A stretch of DNA of 64,000 bases from KBS-96 sp963722585 (GCA_963722585.1 CAVRNU010000024.1:1-64000), one strand, 5' to 3'. Counted from the stretch's first letter, positions 18,751-28,375 are shown. Numbers and translations are program-made. The notes: generated from the letters alone by a model not told the origin.

Positions 18751-19896
18751 CTAGTGGGCTGCCGGACCGAGGGCTCTCTTGATTGCGGCGACATTATTCT
18801 GGGCCTGAGTTTGCAAAGGGCTCTTGATGGCCGCCGATTGTTGCGAATACTTCAAGGCCTGCTGCATCAGCGCTCGGTTCTTAGTGGATTTGGCGAGCTG
18901 ATAATCGGAGAGTCCGAGATGAAACAGGCACCTGCCCAACACCTCCTGATTATCCTTAACCAGCGGTAATGCCTGGCGCAGCGCCTTGTCCGCATTGGCA
19001 TATTGATGAAGATTGCTCGAACTTTCGCCATCAATCCAGTAAGCGAGTCCCAGCGTCGTCGCCTTTCGCTTCTCCCAATCGGCGTCGGTCATTCCATCGG
19101 GCTTCGGCTTGGCTTGCATAACGTCGGCCAATTTGCTCGCGTACGTGGCTGCTTTTTGATCCTGCTTCGACTCCATGTTAAAGCCCGCTGCCACCAGTAG
19201 CGCATCTTCGCTGTTTGGATCGTGTTGAAGTTGCCGCTCCGCCGCCTCACCAGCCTTATCGGCTTGGCCCGACTGCCGCAATGCATTCAAGTACCTTCCA
19301 TAGGCCTGGCTCAAATAAGGGCTCTCCGGATTGCGTTGCTCGAGCGATTCCACGAGAGTCACGATTTGCTTAGAGTCTGTTGTCTTGAGCGATGCGGCGT
19401 ACACCGCGTACTCTGTATATGTGTCGACCTGTTTTGCATAATCGATCCGGGCTTTCCCGCCCGAATCGGATGGACTTGCCGACTGTTCCACGCCCCGCGC
19501 AATTTTCGATGTATCGCCCGACCATTTGGCGATGCCGTCGATGTCCCCCTTGGCTTCAGCCGCTTTCAGATTGTTGTACGACGCTTCCAGATTGTTGGGA
19601 TCGACGGCGAGCGCAGCCTGACCCGCGGCAATGACTTTGTCGTATTGTTGAGCCTGCAGATCGAGCGCCTGCAGTTGAGTGTCAGCCCAGGCGGATATCG
19701 GCTGCTTTGAGAAGTTTGTCGCAAACTCTTCCAGCATGGCTCGCTTCTTGGCCGGGTCCGTTTCATGCTCGATGGCCGCCATCTGCCTTCCTTCGGGGCT
19801 GGCTGTATCGACGGAAAGCTGCCCCGCGAATCCAGGCGATAGCGTTAGGCACAGCGTAGTCGCCCGCAAGCAGGATTTAAGCGAGAACGGTTTCAT
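18751..19896 (-). CDS. Secreted TPR-like protein
   Basis: 381 residues with a signal peptide (MKPFSLKSCLRATTLCLTLSPGFAGQ) and a helical body of degenerate TPR units (YDKVIAAGQAALAVDPNNLEA, KAGEAAERQLQHDPNSEDALL, YANADKALRQALPLV). The family of small exported TPR proteins is common in Acidobacteriota and has no assigned role. GGTGGAG precedes the ATG. It is followed by gmhB after 9 bp, so the two may be co-transcribed. Confidence 0.85.
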   Translation of the reverse strand: MKPFSLKSCLRATTLCLTLSPGFAGQLSVDTASPEGRQMAAIEHETDPAKKRAMLEEFATNFSKQPISAWADTQLQALDLQAQQYDKVIAAGQAALAVDPNNLEASYNNLKAAEAKGDIDGIAKWSGDTSKIARGVEQSASPSDSGGKARIDYAKQVDTYTEYAVYAASLKTTDSKQIVTLVESLEQRNPESPYLSQAYGRYLNALRQSGQADKAGEAAERQLQHDPNSEDALLVAAGFNMESKQDQKAATYASKLADVMQAKPKPDGMTDADWEKRKATTLGLAYWIDGESSSNLHQYANADKALRQALPLVKDNQEVLGRCLFHLGLSDYQLAKSTKNRALMQQALKYSQQSAAIKSPLQTQAQNNVAAIKRALGPAAH

Positions 19897-20390
19897 AGCT
19901 CCACCCCGTTAGGCGGAACTGTATCACAATTCTTCGTTCCTCGGGTTCGCGCTGATGGTTCGAAAGTGCGTGGCCGAAATTACCGGCTTGATGAGAAGTA
20001 GTCGAGGCAAACAGGCTGCTCGGCGGCTATGCCAAGAGCTTAAATGCGACGGCGAAGTAAGACAGATAAAGAGCAACGAATGGAACAAACATTCGTTTCG
20101 ACACCGCTCTCGCGATAACAAAACCCACCTCAGGCTGCTTCGGCGCACACCTCTGGCGCTCTCCCGGCATGACAACTCTCCTTTTCAAGTTATGAAGCGC
20201 GTTTGTGCCAGCCACGACATTGTTTGAGCACGTTGCGCTCCACTTTCTTAAGCGACAAATGGATGTCAATTCCTCATCGCGTGAGCAAATTGAGGCGCGT
20301 GAGCAAATTGAGGGGCCGCGAGCGCGAAAGCAAGAAGACCCACTTTGCGGTGGTGCTATATGGTATGATCGTGAATACGGAGGGTGGGTT
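19897..20390. other. Intergenic region with an 18-bp tandem duplication
   Basis: No convincing gene in about 490 bp between divergent genes. A near-perfect tandem repeat, GCGTGAGCAAATTGAG at 20279-20294 and again at 20297-20312 (period 18), lies about 80 bp upstream of the phenylalanine hydroxylase start and could be a regulator site or a chance slippage duplication. GGAGGGTGGG at 20379-20388 is the ribosome-binding site of the downstream gene. Confidence 0.5.
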
Positions 20391-21305
20391 ATGGCGATTT
20401 TGACCGAAAGCTCCGGTTTAACGACCGCCGAAGCGCCGTTTATCGAGCACGCCCGATCGAATGGGCGGCTCTTTATCCAGCAGCCCTACGATCTCTATAC
20501 GGAGGAGAACCATGAGACGTGGCGCGCTCTCTACTCCCGCCTGCGGCCACGCTGGGAACGATACGCGAACGGCGCCTTTCTTCGTGGCATGCGCGCTTTG
20601 TCGCTCGACCCCCTGCGAGTGCCGAAGCTAGCCGACGTGAACCGCTTCCTCTCGCCGCTGACTGGGTTCGAAGCCAAAGCGGTCAGCGGCTATGTTCCGG
20701 CATACGTCTTCTTCGACTGCTTGCGCAACCGGGAGTTCCCAACCACGATCACCATCCGGCGGCGGGATAAGCTCGACTATCTGCCCGAACCCGATATTTT
20801 CCACGACATCGCGGGGCACGTGCCGATGCACACCGACCCGGCATTCGCGGGCACGCTGGTGCGTTTTGGCGAATGTGCGAGGAGAGCGCCGGACGTGGCC
20901 GGTGGAATCGGCGATCCTCACGAACGCATCCACGCCCTTTCGAGTATCATTCGCGCCATGGCGCGCTTCTTCTGGTTCACCATTGAATTCGGGCTCATGA
21001 AATCCGCCGCTGGCCTCAAGGCCTACGGCAGCGGGCTTCTGTCGAGCTTTGGCGAACTCGAGCACGCCATCGAATCCGATGAAGTCCAGCGGCATCCCTT
21101 ACAGCTAGAGTGGGCGATCAACCAATGTTTCGAGATCGATCGCTACCAGCCGCTGCTATTCACAGTTGAGTCGTTCGAGCAACTCTATGATTTCGTCGGG
21201 CAATTGGACCGGTGGCTCCAACAGGGCCGGCTGAACAACGTAGCGCCCGGCGAACCCACCGTGAACGAGAGCGACCTGCAGAGCTTCTTGATGGCAGTCG
21301 AATAG
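20391..21305 (+). CDS. phhA: Phenylalanine-4-hydroxylase
   Basis: About 304 residues from ATG 20391 (MAILTESSGL), chosen because GGAGGGTGGG stands directly upstream. Aromatic amino-acid hydroxylase catalytic domain: iron ligands in HDIAGHVPMH (two His) and the Glu of FWFTIEFGL; LDYLPEPDIFHD is the family signature. The enzyme converts phenylalanine to tyrosine with tetrahydropterin and O2. Bacterial enzymes lack the regulatory ACT domain, as here. It is slightly longer than the approximately 260-300 residues usual for proteobacterial forms. No pterin dehydratase gene lies nearby. Confidence 0.95.
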   Translation: MAILTESSGLTTAEAPFIEHARSNGRLFIQQPYDLYTEENHETWRALYSRLRPRWERYANGAFLRGMRALSLDPLRVPKLADVNRFLSPLTGFEAKAVSGYVPAYVFFDCLRNREFPTTITIRRRDKLDYLPEPDIFHDIAGHVPMHTDPAFAGTLVRFGECARRAPDVAGGIGDPHERIHALSSIIRAMARFFWFTIEFGLMKSAAGLKAYGSGLLSSFGELEHAIESDEVQRHPLQLEWAINQCFEIDRYQPLLFTVESFEQLYDFVGQLDRWLQQGRLNNVAPGEPTVNESDLQSFLMAVE

Positions 21306-21616
21306 CAGGTGCGTCACAACCCGCTGCCTTGTGCGCTGTGAAACAATCGCCCGTCTGAACGCGACACGCTGCAATCGGACTGATACGACTAACCGAGCCG
21401 CGACCGAGAGGGAGCGATTTTCGATTTCTTTCACAGCTTCTAAGCTCGACTTTGTCCATTTGAAGAACGCGAAGTTGAAGGCATGTGAGGAGTTGCATAT
21501 GCTAATAAGACAGTTCTGCCAAGAAATGTTTTATAGTCATGCTGCCTCCCCAGCTTGCCCCGATATCCTAACATTCGCTCCTGTATTCAACCGACGCCCT
21601 TGGGACACGCGTTGGT
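21306..21616. other. Region without a recognisable gene
   Basis: Between phhA and the recombinase relic I see no supported gene, RNA or clear repeat. It marks the start of the accessory zone. Confidence 0.4.
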
Positions 21617-22310
21617 TTACTCTGGGGCGCTGGGTTTGTGTGGCGCATACGCTTCAAAGAAAACCGCCCGCTGGTTTGTCTCGGGGCGCCCGTCCTTCAA
21701 GTAAGCGAGAATCGCTTCACCTACCGTGGGCGCCAAGGGATATGCTGTCGAATGCCCCGCTTTGCGTCCGGGAACGTGAAGGCGATTGCGCTTCCAATCA
21801 ATGTCATCCAGCGTCAACGCGACAATTTCCCGACCGCGCAATCCATACGTCACCAAAGTAAGAGGACTGCGTAGTCACGGCGGCCAACCGCATTTCGCCG
21901 GCCCACGCTCTGCAATAGTCGTTCAACTTCAATCCAGGAAATCGAGCGCGGCAGATTCGCGAAACGATATCGACACGGCGACTCGATTACCTTGCTTAGG
22001 TCGCGTTTCATGAGAGACACGCGCGGTAGAGATAACGGAAGAAGACTTTGAGAATGCTACAGAGGCTCTGCGCCGATCGCTTGTCAATGGTCTTACCGCT
22101 CTCGGTGATGAGCGCACTGACAACGGTCGGAGGCAGATCGGGCAGCAGTGGCCGATCGAGTCGCCGGAGGTAATCCTGCAAGCGTTCAAGATAGTGCCGG
22201 TACGGGACAAGGGTTGTTTCACGGAGGCCACGATCCCGGCGCAAAAACTCGAAGAATCCGGGTGCCACATCTGCGAACGGCGCTGGCACGCCAGAGTTGC
22301 GGTCGTGCAC
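21617..22310 (-). pseudogene. Broken tyrosine recombinase
   Basis: Three pieces in order along the minus strand rebuild a phage-type integrase. 22310-22008 encodes the SAM-like core-binding domain (DVAPGFFEFLRRDRGLRETTL ... FFRYLYRACLS). A second frame starts at the overlapping ATGA (MKRDLSKVIESPCRYRFANLPRSISW). The catalytic domain then continues in another frame as VTYGLRGREIVALTLDDIDW after a lost base near 21857. The last frame stops at 21617, before the His-x-x-Arg and Tyr region, so the active site is gone. A mobile-element remnant. Confidence 0.85.
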
Positions 22311-22411
22311 GGGAGATCGACTATCGCACCGCTCGCGGACTCGATAAGAGCGTGATCCGTTCTTTGACGCAGCAATCCGCTTGGGTTAGGACGCATGAGA
22401 TGAGAACATCT

Positions 22412-22558
22412 TCGTCTTGGACCAACGGGCGTCGGCAAGAGCTTTGTAGCCTACGCGCTGGCACGAGCAGATCGGCGATCCCACGCTTGCCGGCGGCATC
22501 CTCGACCGGCTGGTCCACAACGCCCGCCGCATCGAGATGAGCGGGGATTCGATGCGCA
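22412..22558 (+). pseudogene. IS21 istB fragment
   Basis: Two scraps of the IS21 ATP-binding helper protein are readable on the plus strand: a Walker A region (LGPTGVGKSFVAYALAR) and the C-terminal DPTLAGGILDRLVHNARR followed by IEMSGDSMRK. The middle is missing, so this is an internally deleted remnant. No istA transposase or terminal repeats were identified. The next 370 bp, to 22927, hold nothing I can name. Confidence 0.75.
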
Positions 22559-22927
22559 AGAGTCGTGTGAAGCCAAGCTCATAAGTCACCCTAAAATCCG
22601 CACAAGTCCGGTAACCATTAGCGGTGCACATGTGAGTCCAGGTCACGAAATCCGCAGAACCCTCGGAGCGCCGCGCCAAGTCCGGTGTGGACGGCGGCTT
22701 GAAAACCGCCTCTCCTAATCCGCCGCTCCATCTAAGGACGCTCGTTTTTGGGTCCAACCGATGGCGGAAAACCAGGTAGCGCGCAAGTCTGTCGGCCCGA
22801 ATCGACTAGGATGGGCCCGAGCCTGTCGGGAGTGCAGTTTCACCTCTTGCACATGGCGCACGACGACATTCCCGGCCACGAAATCCTTCCGCTGCTTCGC
22901 GCGAGCGACCTCAGCCAACGCTAAGGT

Positions 22928-25192
22928 TCATCCCAATCGCGCAGCGAGGTGTTTCCCCGTCAGCGACTTGCTCGCTTTCAGCAACTCGCGCGGCGCTCCC
23001 TCAAACACAACCTTGCCACCTTCGGCGCCTGCGCCCGGCCCCATGTCGATGATCCAATCGGCGCGCGCGACGACATCCAGGTTGTGCTCAATCACGATCA
23101 AAGTGGTTCCATTGTCGACCATCGCGTCGAGGAGCGCGAGCAGGTTCGCCACGTCGGCCATGTGCAGACCGGTCGTCGGCTCGTCGAGAACCACGATTTG
23201 CGAAGGCTTCTCGAGCTCACCCGCCAGTTTCAAGCGTTGACGTTCGCCGCCCGACAGTGTGTTGAGTCTTTGCCCGAGCGCGATGTAACCGAGTCCCACG
23301 TCTTTCAGTGCCTTCAGCGTCCCGAGAATCGGTTTCTCCGTAAAATAAGACAACGCGTCCACGACGGAGAGGTTCAACACTTCGTTGATGTTCTTCCCTC
23401 GAAGTGTCAGCGCAAGAACCGCATCGGTGAAACAGCGTCCCTCACAGGTCTCACAGCGAACCGCGACGGGATCGAGGTGTTGCAAATCTGTATAGATGAC
23501 ACCCAGACCTTCGCATGCTGGGCATGCTCCCTTGGAGTTCGCGCTGAAGAGTGCGGGCTGAACTTTGTTGGCCGTCGCAAACGCTTTCCGAATTGTGTCC
23601 GCCATTCCTGAGTACGTAGCCAGGTTTGATCGTCGCGATCCCGCCGCCAGCAATTGATCGACGCAGATGGCATCCGGATAATGTTTTGGAAGACAGCCGT
23701 GAATCAGCGAGCTCTTCCCGCTGCCAGCGATGCCGGTGACGACAGTGAGAACACTTTTGGGAATCTTCACTGTGACATTGTGGAGATTGTTGAGTGTCGC
23801 GTTCTCGACGAGAAGATGTCCTTTCCCAGCGCGCGGTTTCTCTTTCAGCGCCTGATGCTTCGAAAGGTGTTTTCCCGTCAGCGTCTCACTGTTTTTGAGC
23901 TCTTTGAACGGACCTTCGAACACAACAGTTCCACCGGCCCTTCCGGCGCCTGGCCCCATGTCGACGATGTGATCAGCAATCGCCATCACTTCAGGCTCGT
24001 GCTCCACGACGAGAACTGTGTTTCCGACATCACGAAGCTTGGTCAGTGTCTTATTGAGTCTTTGAATGTCGTGCGGGTGCAAACCGATCGTCGGCTCATC
24101 GAAGATGTAGAGCGTCTCCGTCAGGCTCGACGACAGATGGCGCACCATCTTGACCCGTTGCGATTCTCCACCGGACAGTGTCGCGGCCTCACGGCCCAAA
24201 CTCAGATAACCAAGTCCGATCTCGACGAGATGATCGAGCCTTTGTGCCAGAAGAGCGAGCAGCGGGGCGACATTGGGCGCACGAAGTGAATGAATGAACT
24301 CAGCGAGCTCGCTCACCTGCATCGCTGAGCATTCTGCGATGTTTTTTCCGTTGACGCGGCAGGCGCGCGCGACCTCCGACAAACGCGTTCCGCCGCACGC
24401 GCTGCACAGTCCCTGCGTCACGATCTTCTCAAACGCCTCACGAAGATGCGCCGGCATCTTCTCCGCGTCTTTGCTCAGGTAGAGGCGCTTGAATTTCGGA
24501 ATCAGGCCGTCATAACCTGAGCTGAATTTTTGCCCTTGCTTGTTGACTTTGACCTTCGTGTCGTCGCGGTGAAGAAAATCGTGCCACTCCTCTTTCGTAT
24601 ACTTCTTGAGTGGCTTTTTGACGTCGAAGAATCCCGACTTGACGAACGTGTGCAGATTGTAACCACCCACGTTGAACGTTGGAAAACGGACTGGGCCTTC
24701 TTCAAGGGACTTGGTCTTATCCACCAGTGCATCAATATCGAGCTGGGAGCCGCGACCGAGTCCCTCGCACTCGGGACACATGCCGCTGGGATCGTTGAAT
24801 GAAAGCGCCAGGGCGTGCGGAACCGTGGGCTTCCCAAGACGAGAAAACAAGACGCGCAGCAACGGGTAGATGTCGGTCGCCGTTCCCAATGTCGAGCGCG
24901 GATTCCCGCCGATGCGTTGCTGATCGATGATGATTGCCGTCGAGAGATTCGCCAGAACGTCGACGTCAGGCTGACCGTAGCGCGGCAGAAAATTCTGCAC
25001 GAACGTCGAGAACGTCTCATTGAGCAGACGCTGGGATTCCGCGGCGATCGTGTCGAACACCAGTGAGCTCTTCCCGCTGCCCGAGACGCCGGTAAACACG
25101 GTGATCTGTCGACGGGGAATATCGAGCGAGATGTTCTTGAGATTGTTCTCGCGTGCGCCGCGCACTTCGATGTTGCCGAACGGAGAGTCCAT
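22928..25192 (-). CDS. UvrA-like ABC excision protein (short, UvrA2/DrrC type)
   Basis: 754 residues, far shorter than the approximately 940 of housekeeping UvrA. Two ABC modules: Walker A GVSGSGKSSL and GIAGSGKSSL, signatures LSGGESQRVKMVRHL and LSGGERQRLKLAGELE, Walker B LYIFDEPTIGLH and IVVLDEPTTGLH. Zinc-binding CPECEGLG, CSACGGTRL and CPACEGLG motifs are kept, but the UvrB-binding region seems reduced. Class II UvrA proteins of this size are linked to resistance to DNA-binding drugs (DrrC of daunorubicin producers). It lies among mobile debris, fitting a horizontally acquired resistance gene. Confidence 0.92.
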   Translation of the reverse strand: MDSPFGNIEVRGARENNLKNISLDIPRRQITVFTGVSGSGKSSLVFDTIAAESQRLLNETFSTFVQNFLPRYGQPDVDVLANLSTAIIIDQQRIGGNPRSTLGTATDIYPLLRVLFSRLGKPTVPHALALSFNDPSGMCPECEGLGRGSQLDIDALVDKTKSLEEGPVRFPTFNVGGYNLHTFVKSGFFDVKKPLKKYTKEEWHDFLHRDDTKVKVNKQGQKFSSGYDGLIPKFKRLYLSKDAEKMPAHLREAFEKIVTQGLCSACGGTRLSEVARACRVNGKNIAECSAMQVSELAEFIHSLRAPNVAPLLALLAQRLDHLVEIGLGYLSLGREAATLSGGESQRVKMVRHLSSSLTETLYIFDEPTIGLHPHDIQRLNKTLTKLRDVGNTVLVVEHEPEVMAIADHIVDMGPGAGRAGGTVVFEGPFKELKNSETLTGKHLSKHQALKEKPRAGKGHLLVENATLNNLHNVTVKIPKSVLTVVTGIAGSGKSSLIHGCLPKHYPDAICVDQLLAAGSRRSNLATYSGMADTIRKAFATANKVQPALFSANSKGACPACEGLGVIYTDLQHLDPVAVRCETCEGRCFTDAVLALTLRGKNINEVLNLSVVDALSYFTEKPILGTLKALKDVGLGYIALGQRLNTLSGGERQRLKLAGELEKPSQIVVLDEPTTGLHMADVANLLALLDAMVDNGTTLIVIEHNLDVVARADWIIDMGPGAGAEGGKVVFEGAPRELLKASKSLTGKHLAARLG

Positions 25193-25196
25193 TAAG

Positions 25197-25648
25197 CTAG
25201 CGGGCCCGCTTGCTGCTCGCTCGCTGGGGCTTTGGCTTGCTCTTGCCCTCGAGATTGAGCGCCACTGCAGCGCGGATGAGATCCTTCAAGACCGCCTCAT
25301 CGACCTTGTCGCATTCGTGGATGTCGATGGCGCGGGCCAGGCATTCCCGTCGAGGCTGGCGTTGAATAGACCTGAAGGGTCCTTCAAGGCAGCTCCCTTG
25401 GCAAATGTCATCTTGACATGGTTCTTGTACGTCTCCCCCGTGCAGAGGATGCCCCCGTGGGACCAGAAGGGAGTCCCCCTCCACTTCCATTCTTCGACGA
25501 TCTCAGGGTCTGCCTCGTGTATGATCTCGCGCACTGTCGCGAGCGTCTTCCCGCGCCAGTCCCCAAGTGCCTTGATCTTCTTGTCGATTAATGCAGAGGC
25601 GGATTCCGCCGGGACGGGCCTTTTCACGTAAAGCTCCAACTCTCGCAC
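25197..25648 (-). pseudogene. Frameshifted DUF1801-family protein
   Basis: The first 100 residues (MRELELYVKRPVP ... EEWKWRGTPFWSHGG ... KMTFAKGAAL ... LFNASLDGNA) match the YdhG/DUF1801 fold. Then the frame is lost near 25336-25347, and the C-terminal part (ARAIDIHECDKVDEAVLKDL) continues in another frame to 25197. One base is missing. The intact family is small, cytosolic and of unclear function, thought to resemble iron-chaperone CyaY-like folds. Five bp separate it from the UvrA-like start. Confidence 0.8.
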
Positions 25649-25663
25649 CTATTTTAGCTGCGC

Positions 25664-25882
25664 TCAGGGGGCGCGTCGCGCGCTGCGCCACTTGGTAGCA
25701 TAAGGCAGCACGAACAAGTACAAACCAGTGAACAGGAGCAAGGCTAGCGGGAGCAGCGCCAAGAGGCCCACCCAGACGGTATACTTCTTCTGTGTCACGG
25801 CGACGATGTTGATGATGACGGCCAGCGTAAAGGCAATGGACAGCCAGCGGTGCGTCTGCCGAACCCATTTGTTCCAGTTCAA
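25664..25882 (-). CDS. Small two-helix membrane protein
   Basis: 72 residues with two hydrophobic segments (WLSIAFTLAVIINIVAV and VWVGLLALLPLALLLFTGLYLFV) and basic ends. The WVRQTHRWLSIAFTL start resembles the first helix of PepSY-associated membrane proteins (HRWLG type). Function unknown. AGGAGGTTCC sits directly upstream of the start. The stretch upstream (25883-26132) contains no confident gene. Confidence 0.7.
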   Translation of the reverse strand: MNWNKWVRQTHRWLSIAFTLAVIINIVAVTQKKYTVWVGLLALLPLALLLFTGLYLFVLPYATKWRSARRAP

Positions 25883-26132
25883 TGGAACCTCCTCTGAAGA
25901 CGGGCCCGAAGCGGATCAGGCACACTTACAAGTACTACGTAACCGCCTTCGGCAAGAGCGTCCTGCTCGCCAAGCGTGACCAAGTGCAGAAGCAGCCGAG
26001 GCGCACGAAGCCGCCGGCGTTCGCTTGCATGTGGAGGACGCGGGTCACGCCGGTGGAGAGCGCGGGCGACGCGACAAGGCCGGTGGTCACCCAGTAGGCA
26101 TCGTTGCTCCATTGCTTTGCGATCCTCTCGAT

Positions 26133-26678
26133 TCACGGCTTTTGAGCCGCCTGAGGCGGCCAACCCGGCGTTTCAACGCCGAACTGTTTTGCATACTCTG
26201 CGTTCAGCCGCTGCCAGGCGCTGAACTTCATGGCCCCGACGATGCGGCCGATGGGAGTTCCGCTGAGAAGGTGATCCAGAACGTCGAAACAGATGTGCCA
26301 GCCGGCGGCACCCCATGAGATGAAGCGGCGATCGATGTTGTGCCATAGCGTCAGGCGCGTGCCGCCACAAGAGGCTTTGAGTTCCCACCTGATATCGTTG
26401 TACTCGAGCAACTTGGCAGCGTCGGCTCGCGTCACTGTTGTTTCCTGTGGCGCGGGCGCTCCCACCCAGGTGAGCTTCACCGTTCCAACCGTACCCAGGG
26501 TCCCATCGGCTTCGAAGGGCGCCCACTCGCGCAGATGCGCCGGATCGGTTAGCGCCTGCCAGACTTTTTCCGGCGGGTGGCGCAGTTCTCTGACGAGAAT
26601 GAGTGTCCACTTCTCTCCGTCCTTTCGTACCTGCGCCCCGTTGACCGGACCCGGTTTGTACTGCTCGCGATCGGTCAT
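26133..26678 (-). CDS. SRPBCC/AHSA1-family protein
   Basis: About 181 residues from ATG 26678 (MTDREQYKPG); a longer frame exists, but AAGGAGAAG stands before this ATG. START-like helix-grip fold: VRELRHPPEKVWQALTDPAHLREWAPFE, then TVKLTWVG and TRLTLWHNIDRR, ending with GWHICFDVLDHLL. Such proteins bind hydrophobic ligands and commonly sit in ArsR-controlled operons, as here: ArsR, VOC and AHSA1 genes in order on one strand. The ligand is unknown. Confidence 0.9.
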   Translation of the reverse strand: MTDREQYKPGPVNGAQVRKDGEKWTLILVRELRHPPEKVWQALTDPAHLREWAPFEADGTLGTVGTVKLTWVGAPAPQETTVTRADAAKLLEYNDIRWELKASCGGTRLTLWHNIDRRFISWGAAGWHICFDVLDHLLSGTPIGRIVGAMKFSAWQRLNAEYAKQFGVETPGWPPQAAQKP

Positions 26679-26828
26679 CGTTATCTTCTTCTCCTTCTCT
26701 TCCTTTTCGATCGTGTTGAATCCCGGAATGCCCAGCGACGGCAGCGCACGGGGAGCGCTGACGTAGACCGCCGTTGAAGCCCCAGCCGTCAGCGCCCAGT
26801 GAGCTGCCATCGTGCTGAATGGCCGCCC

Positions 26829-27221
26829 CTAATAGCGTTTTAGCTGGGTGAGCTGAATGAGGTTGCCGCAGGTGTCGTTCAGCTTCGCAATGGTCGAGCC
26901 GGTCACGTCGGTGGGCGGCATCGCGAACTCGGCGCCGCGGGCCTTGATCCGCTCATAGTCGGCCTTGACGTCGTCGGTGAAGAACATGGCCGCGGGCTGG
27001 CCCTGTTGAAAAATCGCCTGCTGATACGCTTTGGCCGCGGGGTTGTCGTTCAGCGCCAGCTGCAGCTCAGTGCCATCAGGCTCCTCGGGCGGGGCCACGG
27101 TCAGCCAGCGAAATGGGCCCTGACTGAAATCCGTCTTCTTGGCAAAGCCCAGTACCTCCGTATAGAAGCGCAGGGCCTTGTCCTGGTTGTCCACGTATAC
27201 GCTGGTCACTTTGATTTTCAT
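26829..27221 (-). CDS. VOC-family glyoxalase/bleomycin-resistance-like protein
   Basis: 130 residues with the paired beta-alpha-beta-beta-beta modules of the vicinal oxygen chelate fold (MKIKVTSVYVDNQDKALRFYTEVLGFAKK ... FRWLTVAPPEEPDGTELQLAL ... AAMFFTDDVKADYERIKARGAEF). Members are metal-dependent isomerases, dioxygenases or drug-binding proteins; the specific reaction is not evident. Its start overlaps the ArsR stop by 4 bp (ATGA), so the two are translationally coupled. Confidence 0.9.
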   Translation of the reverse strand: MKIKVTSVYVDNQDKALRFYTEVLGFAKKTDFSQGPFRWLTVAPPEEPDGTELQLALNDNPAAKAYQQAIFQQGQPAAMFFTDDVKADYERIKARGAEFAMPPTDVTGSTIAKLNDTCGNLIQLTQLKRY

Positions 27222-27601
27222 TTCGTTTCTCCTATGTCACGTTCGCGGTTTGGGCCGCGTCGTCTTCTCCTTGTTTTCCTTTTCGTTGGCGTTGATTGAT
27301 CCACGCGGTCGAGGTGGCGTTCGAGAGCATCTACGTGAGCGGACCAGAACCGGCGGAACGGAGTCAGCCAGGCATCCACCTCCTGAAGTGGTTCAGGTTT
27401 CAGCCGGTAGAGACGGCGCTGTGAGTCCACCGTGGATTCCACGAAACCGGCCTCGCGCAGCACTCGCAGGTGCTTTGACACGGTCGGCTGCGGCATGCGA
27501 AGTTGGCGCTCGATCTCTCCCACCGACTGTTGTGACGAGACCAGGAGGCTCAATATCGCGCGGCGGTTCGGCTCCGCAATGATTTCGAACACAGATTCCA
27601 C
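27218..27601 (-). CDS. ArsR-family transcriptional repressor
   Basis: About 127 residues. Winged-helix core FEIIAEPNRRAILSLLVSSQ, VGEIERQLRMPQPTVSKHLRVLREAGFV and a basic, Arg-rich tail. It lacks the Cys-rich metal site of arsenic sensors, so it belongs to the metal-independent ArsR group that governs AHSA1/VOC operons. The track start (TTG 27637) is actually the -35 box; GTG 27601 or GTG 27592 is more likely. With the -10 at 27613-27608, transcription would begin almost at GTG 27601, so a leaderless message is possible. First gene of a three-gene operon. Confidence 0.9.
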   Translation of the reverse strand: MESVFEIIAEPNRRAILSLLVSSQQSVGEIERQLRMPQPTVSKHLRVLREAGFVESTVDSQRRLYRLKPEPLQEVDAWLTPFRRFWSAHVDALERHLDRVDQSTPTKRKTRRRRRGPNRERDIGETK

Positions 27602-27607
27602 CCTCTT

Positions 27608-27637
27608 GATATACTCCACATAGCATATGCTTGTCAA
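27608..27637 (-). promoter_or_regulatory. ArsR operon promoter with embedded operator
   Basis: On the minus strand TTGACA (27637-27632) and TATATC (27613-27608) are 18 bp apart. The spacer holds a perfect 10-bp palindrome AGCATATGCT (27631-27622), and arms ATATAC/GTATAT flank it symmetrically (about 27609-27644). This is the expected place for self-repression by the ArsR protein. Confidence 0.7.
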
Positions 27638-27644
27638 GGTATAT

Positions 27645-28238
27645 AAAGGCCGGGCGTCCGGGCAACGGTTTCAGCCGGCGTGCGGTGATGCACCGTCTGA
27701 TGCGTTTTTGGCGGGTGCGATTCAGAGCGCTGCGCGTGCCCTTTTTTGAATCGCAAGAGTTTAAGGCCCATCTGGAGGCTGGTTAGTAGCGCCATGAAGG
27801 TGGTCGGTCCGCACACACAGATCCGATACCTCGTTTGGAGATCGGTCTATGAGATCCGGTCTGCGAGTGACTTCTGCAAACAGACCCTCGGTAGGAAGAA
27901 ACGTAATCGCGAAGTTAGTGGTCGCGGGTGGGCAGATACATTTTTCGCTGATTTTCTTGGCTTCCGCTCTAATTAAACTGCTGAAGTGGGCCATTTAAAA
28001 ATACCGAAATCACGCAATGGCCGTGATGAATGAATTGACCTCATACGGATGCGGTTGGTTTCTCGATGCCTGTATGAGAATGGCCAACAGCGCCGTATTT
28101 GTTCCGTGCAAAACCAGGAGGTTCGTTGGTTGTGCGAATCTTATGCAAATCGGCTCCATTGAAAGAACAGAACGATTGATGAGAGTACAATGAAAGCCTG
28201 CAAATGCGTGCTGTTGGTTTGTGTGAGCAGTTGATTTT
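27645..28238. other. Region without a recognisable gene
   Basis: Nearly 600 bp upstream of the ArsR promoter with no frame that resembles a known family on either strand. It ends at the tRNA-Gly fragment. Probably decayed island DNA. Confidence 0.4.
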
Positions 28239-28280
28239 GCGGGAGTAACTCAATGGTAGAGTCACAGCCTTCCAAGCTTC
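28239..28280 (+). pseudogene. 5' fragment of a tRNA-Gly(UCC) gene
   Basis: GCGGGAG acceptor strand, D arm ACTCAATGGTAGAGT, anticodon arm CAGC-CTTCCAA-GC with TCC anticodon are all present. The sequence then leaves the tRNA inside the 3' anticodon stem; no T arm or 3' acceptor follows. A truncated tRNA next to a recombinase relic is typical debris of site-specific integration. Confidence 0.8.
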
Positions 28281-28375
28281 TCGTATTTTGTTTAGCTTCA
28301 ACAACATAGGATGCCAGTTTTGTGTATTTCTATGCAAACAGGAGCCCGTTTCGTTGTTGCACACTGGGCGGGTTT

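Noticed and set aside
22690..22725. CGGCGGCTTGAAAACCGCC hairpin resembling a tRNA-Ser anticodon arm
   Set aside because: No acceptor, D or T arm fits around it, and no variable arm follows; a chance hairpin is simpler.
25882..26097. Plus-strand frame with HTYKYYVTAFGKSVLLA
   Set aside because: The short motif hints at a winged-helix or mobile-element relic, but there is too little to name it and no start context.
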